From the NCBI GenBank assembly GCA_963758555.1, contig CAVWVW010000005.1, forward strand, positions 72,145 through 136,144: 64,000 nt of DNA. Direction: 5' to 3'. The stretch comes from CAIUMH01 sp963758555 (GTDB lineage Bacteria > Actinomycetota > Acidimicrobiia > Acidimicrobiales > RAAP-2). Shown piece after piece: positions 61,919 through 64,000 of the stretch; position 1 is the stretch's first letter, and every line of letters starts with the position of its first letter. The translations under genes and the position numbers were made by a program. Below the pieces are notes generated by a model. It was not told the origin of the DNA. It was given only the letters and a program-made list of their open reading frames with translations, and did not search any database.

Positions 61919-64000
61919 ATGAGTGGAAACAAGGCCCGCTTGGAGTCCATCGAGCACGTCCGGCACTTCGAAGGCCCCGTCTCGAACTTCTCTCCCGACG
62001 AGACGCCAGGTGAGATCTTCGGTCAGAACGTCTTCTCCAAGGTCGAGATGATGAAGCGCCTGCCCAAGCCGGTCTTCAAGTCCGTCATGGCCACCATCGA
62101 GCACTCGCACCTCCTCGACCCCTCGGTCGCCGACGTCGTCGCAGCCTCGATGAAGGACTGGGCCATGGAGAAGGGCGCGACCCACTATGCCCACGTCTTC
62201 TACCCCCTCACCCACCTGACCGCTGAGAAGCACGACAGCTTCTTGGAGCCCGCCGGTGACGGCGACGCCATCGCCGAGTTCCAGGGCAAGACCCTCGTCC
62301 AGGGCGAGCCCGACGCCTCGAGCTTCCCGAACGGTGGCCTGCGCGCCACGGCGGCAGCCCGTGGCTACACCGGCTGGGACCTGACCAGCCCGGCCTACAT
62401 CTCGGAGAACCCGCACGGCAAGACGCTCTGCATCCCGACGGTGTTCATCTCGATGACCGGCGAGGCGCTCGACAACAAGACCCCCCTGCTTCGCTCCCAG
62501 CAGTCCATGGCGCACCAGGCGGCCAGGATCCTCCACCTCTTCGGCCACGAGAACCCTGACGCCGTCGTCTCGTTCGCGGGCGCTGAGCAGGAGTACTTCC
62601 TCATCGACCAGAGCTTCTTCGACCTGCGCCCGGACCTGCTCAACTCGGGCCGCACCCTCTTCGGGGCCAAGCCGCCCAAGGGCCAGGAGTTCGACGATCA
62701 CTACTTCGGTGCCATCCCCGACCGCGTGATGGCCTTCATGATGGACGCCGAGCGCGAGCTGTTCAAGCTCGGCATCCCGGCGAAGACCCGTCACCAAGAG
62801 GTCGCCCCCGGCCAGTTCGAGCTCGCCCCGATGTTCGAGCGCTCGAACGTGGCAGCCGACCACCAGCAGCTGCTGATGACCACGCTGCGCCAGATCGCCG
62901 CCCGGCACGGGATGGCGTGCCTCTTCCACGAGAAGCCCTTCGACGGCGTCAACGGCTCGGGCAAGCACGTCAACTTCTCGCTCGGCAACTCGACCCAGGG
63001 CAACCTGCTGCTCCCCGGTGACACGCCGCACGCCAACGCGCAGTTCCTCGTGTTCTGCGCGGCGGTGATCCGCTCTGTCCACAAGTACGGTGGCCTGCTG
63101 CGTGCGTCGGTGGCCTCCGCCACCAACGACCACCGCCTGGGTGCCAACGAGGCACCCCCGGCGATCATCTCGATCTTCTTGGGCGAGCAGCTCGCCGACG
63201 TCTTCGAGCAGATCAAGGCCGGCGGGGCGACGTCGTCGAAGGAGAAGGGCACGCTCGAGATCGGCGTGGACACCCTGCCGGTGCTCCCCACCGACCCGGG
63301 CGACCGCAACCGGACCAGCCCCTTCGCGTTCACCGGCAACCGCTTCGAGTTCCGGGCCCCTGGCTCGCTCCAGTCGATCGCCGGGCCGATGGTGACGATC
63401 AACACGATCCTGGCCGAGGCCCTCGACCACATCGCCACCGAGCTCGAGGCGCTCGTCGAGGACGGGACGGAGTTCAACGCTGCCGTCCAGACCGTGCTCC
63501 AGCAGATCATCACCGATCACGGTGACGTCGTCTTCAACGAGGACGGCTACGCCGATGAGTGGCACACCGAGGCTGAGAAGCGTGGGCTGCCGAACCTCAA
63601 GACCACGCTCGACGCGCTGCCGCAGCTGATCACCGAGGAGTCGATGGAGCTCTTCAGCAAGTACGCGGTCTTCACCCACCGAGAGATGCACAGCCGCTAC
63701 GAGATCGCGCTCGAGCAGTACATCCTGGCGATCGACGTGGAGGCGGCGCTCACCTTGGAGATGGCGACGACGATGATCCTGCCGGCGGCCATCCGCTATC
63801 AGACCGAGCTGGCCCAGAACGTCACCAGCCTCATCTCAGCGGGCATCGAAGCGGACAGCTCGACGCTCTCGGAGGTCACGACCCTGATCGGCTCGCTTCG
63901 CTCCGGGATCGAGTCGCTCAAGACCGCCATCGAGAAGTCGGCGATCGAGTCCGAAGAGCTGCGAGCCAAGCACGCCCAGACCGACCTCTGCCGGCGATGA
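61919..64000 (+). CDS. glnN: Type III glutamine synthetase
   Basis: 693 residues, stop at the last base of the window. The long GSIII form, not the 470-residue GSI. GAEQEYFLID gives the metal-binding Glu residues, then KTRHQEVAPGQFELAPMFE, FHEKPFDGVNGSGKHVNFSL and FTGNRFEFRAPGS in the C-terminal catalytic half. Makes glutamine from glutamate, ammonia and ATP as a dodecamer. AAGGAG precedes the ATG. Relatively uncommon in Actinobacteria, so it may add to or replace a GlnA elsewhere. Confidence 0.95.
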   Translation: MSGNKARLESIEHVRHFEGPVSNFSPDETPGEIFGQNVFSKVEMMKRLPKPVFKSVMATIEHSHLLDPSVADVVAASMKDWAMEKGATHYAHVFYPLTHLTAEKHDSFLEPAGDGDAIAEFQGKTLVQGEPDASSFPNGGLRATAAARGYTGWDLTSPAYISENPHGKTLCIPTVFISMTGEALDNKTPLLRSQQSMAHQAARILHLFGHENPDAVVSFAGAEQEYFLIDQSFFDLRPDLLNSGRTLFGAKPPKGQEFDDHYFGAIPDRVMAFMMDAERELFKLGIPAKTRHQEVAPGQFELAPMFERSNVAADHQQLLMTTLRQIAARHGMACLFHEKPFDGVNGSGKHVNFSLGNSTQGNLLLPGDTPHANAQFLVFCAAVIRSVHKYGGLLRASVASATNDHRLGANEAPPAIISIFLGEQLADVFEQIKAGGATSSKEKGTLEIGVDTLPVLPTDPGDRNRTSPFAFTGNRFEFRAPGSLQSIAGPMVTINTILAEALDHIATELEALVEDGTEFNAAVQTVLQQIITDHGDVVFNEDGYADEWHTEAEKRGLPNLKTTLDALPQLITEESMELFSKYAVFTHREMHSRYEIALEQYILAIDVEAALTLEMATTMILPAAIRYQTELAQNVTSLISAGIEADSSTLSEVTTLIGSLRSGIESLKTAIEKSAIESEELRAKHAQTDLCRR

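Noticed and set aside
61796..63691. Open frame of 631 codons on the minus strand opposite glnN
   Set aside because: It mirrors glnN codons (Val/Glu/Leu/Arg-rich) and has no start signal or domain. glnN itself is unambiguous.

Overview
The window is one continuous stretch of a high-GC (roughly two-thirds G+C) actinobacterial chromosome spanning the replication origin. The gene order pcnA - DUF6049 - murJ - trxB - trxA - cwlM - parB/parA/rsmG/jag/yidC/yidD/rnpA/rpmH - dnaA - dnaN - recF - DUF721 - gyrB - gyrA, followed by fhaA-fhaB-pstP-pbpA-pknB with trpG and crgA, is the order known from mycobacteria and other Actinobacteria. The lack of mycobacterial lipid genes and the slimmed-down clusters (no sigM, rodA or pknA here) suggest a deep-branching, non-mycolate lineage, perhaps Acidimicrobiia; that placement is inference.

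Layout. 1-10.5 kb: mixed metabolic and stress genes (PPOX-type flavoprotein end, PhoB/RegX3-like regulator, bcp, MFS transporter, rlmN, SDR, FMN reductase, ABC exporter, DsbA/FrnE-like protein, CoA-transferase). 10.5-14.3 kb: a replication/ribosome block on the minus strand (rpsF-ssb-rpsR-rplI, then a free-standing DnaB N-terminal domain paralog and dnaB). 14.4-19 kb: panB, DUF5318, a PadR regulator with inositol-phosphate synthase, and the CCA-adding enzyme. 19-26 kb: cell-wall and thioredoxin genes (DUF6049, murJ, degV, trxB, trxA, cwlM). 26.4-41.2 kb: the origin core, with two perfect parS sites beside parA, DnaA boxes before dnaA, and a candidate oriC between dnaA and dnaN. 41.2-53.3 kb: accessory genes (NlpC/P60 hydrolase, GT-C glycosyltransferase, FMN glutamate-synthase-like protein, DUF2252, DHA2 transporter, GAP/LysE-like protein, PEBP, SDR, CaiB/BaiF) and a tRNA-Leu. 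53.6-60.4 kb: the Ser/Thr-phosphorylation and cell-shape cluster. 60.4-64 kb: a thiolase and a type III glutamine synthetase.

How the genes connect. DnaA, oriC, DciA-like DUF721, DnaB, SSB, DnaN and gyrase form most of the initiation and elongation apparatus, and ParAB-parS handles segregation. PknB, PstP, FhaA/B, MurJ, CwlM, PbpA and CrgA make up a peptidoglycan regulatory network.

Two features run across the window. First, at least nine starts lie 6-7 nt behind a TANNNT -10 box, so leaderless transcription appears to be routine. Second, eight genes are broken by small insertions, all outside 13.1-41.9 kb and 50.6-64 kb. Many fall in short G or C runs and the net change is always +1 or +2, which looks more like sequence error than real decay.
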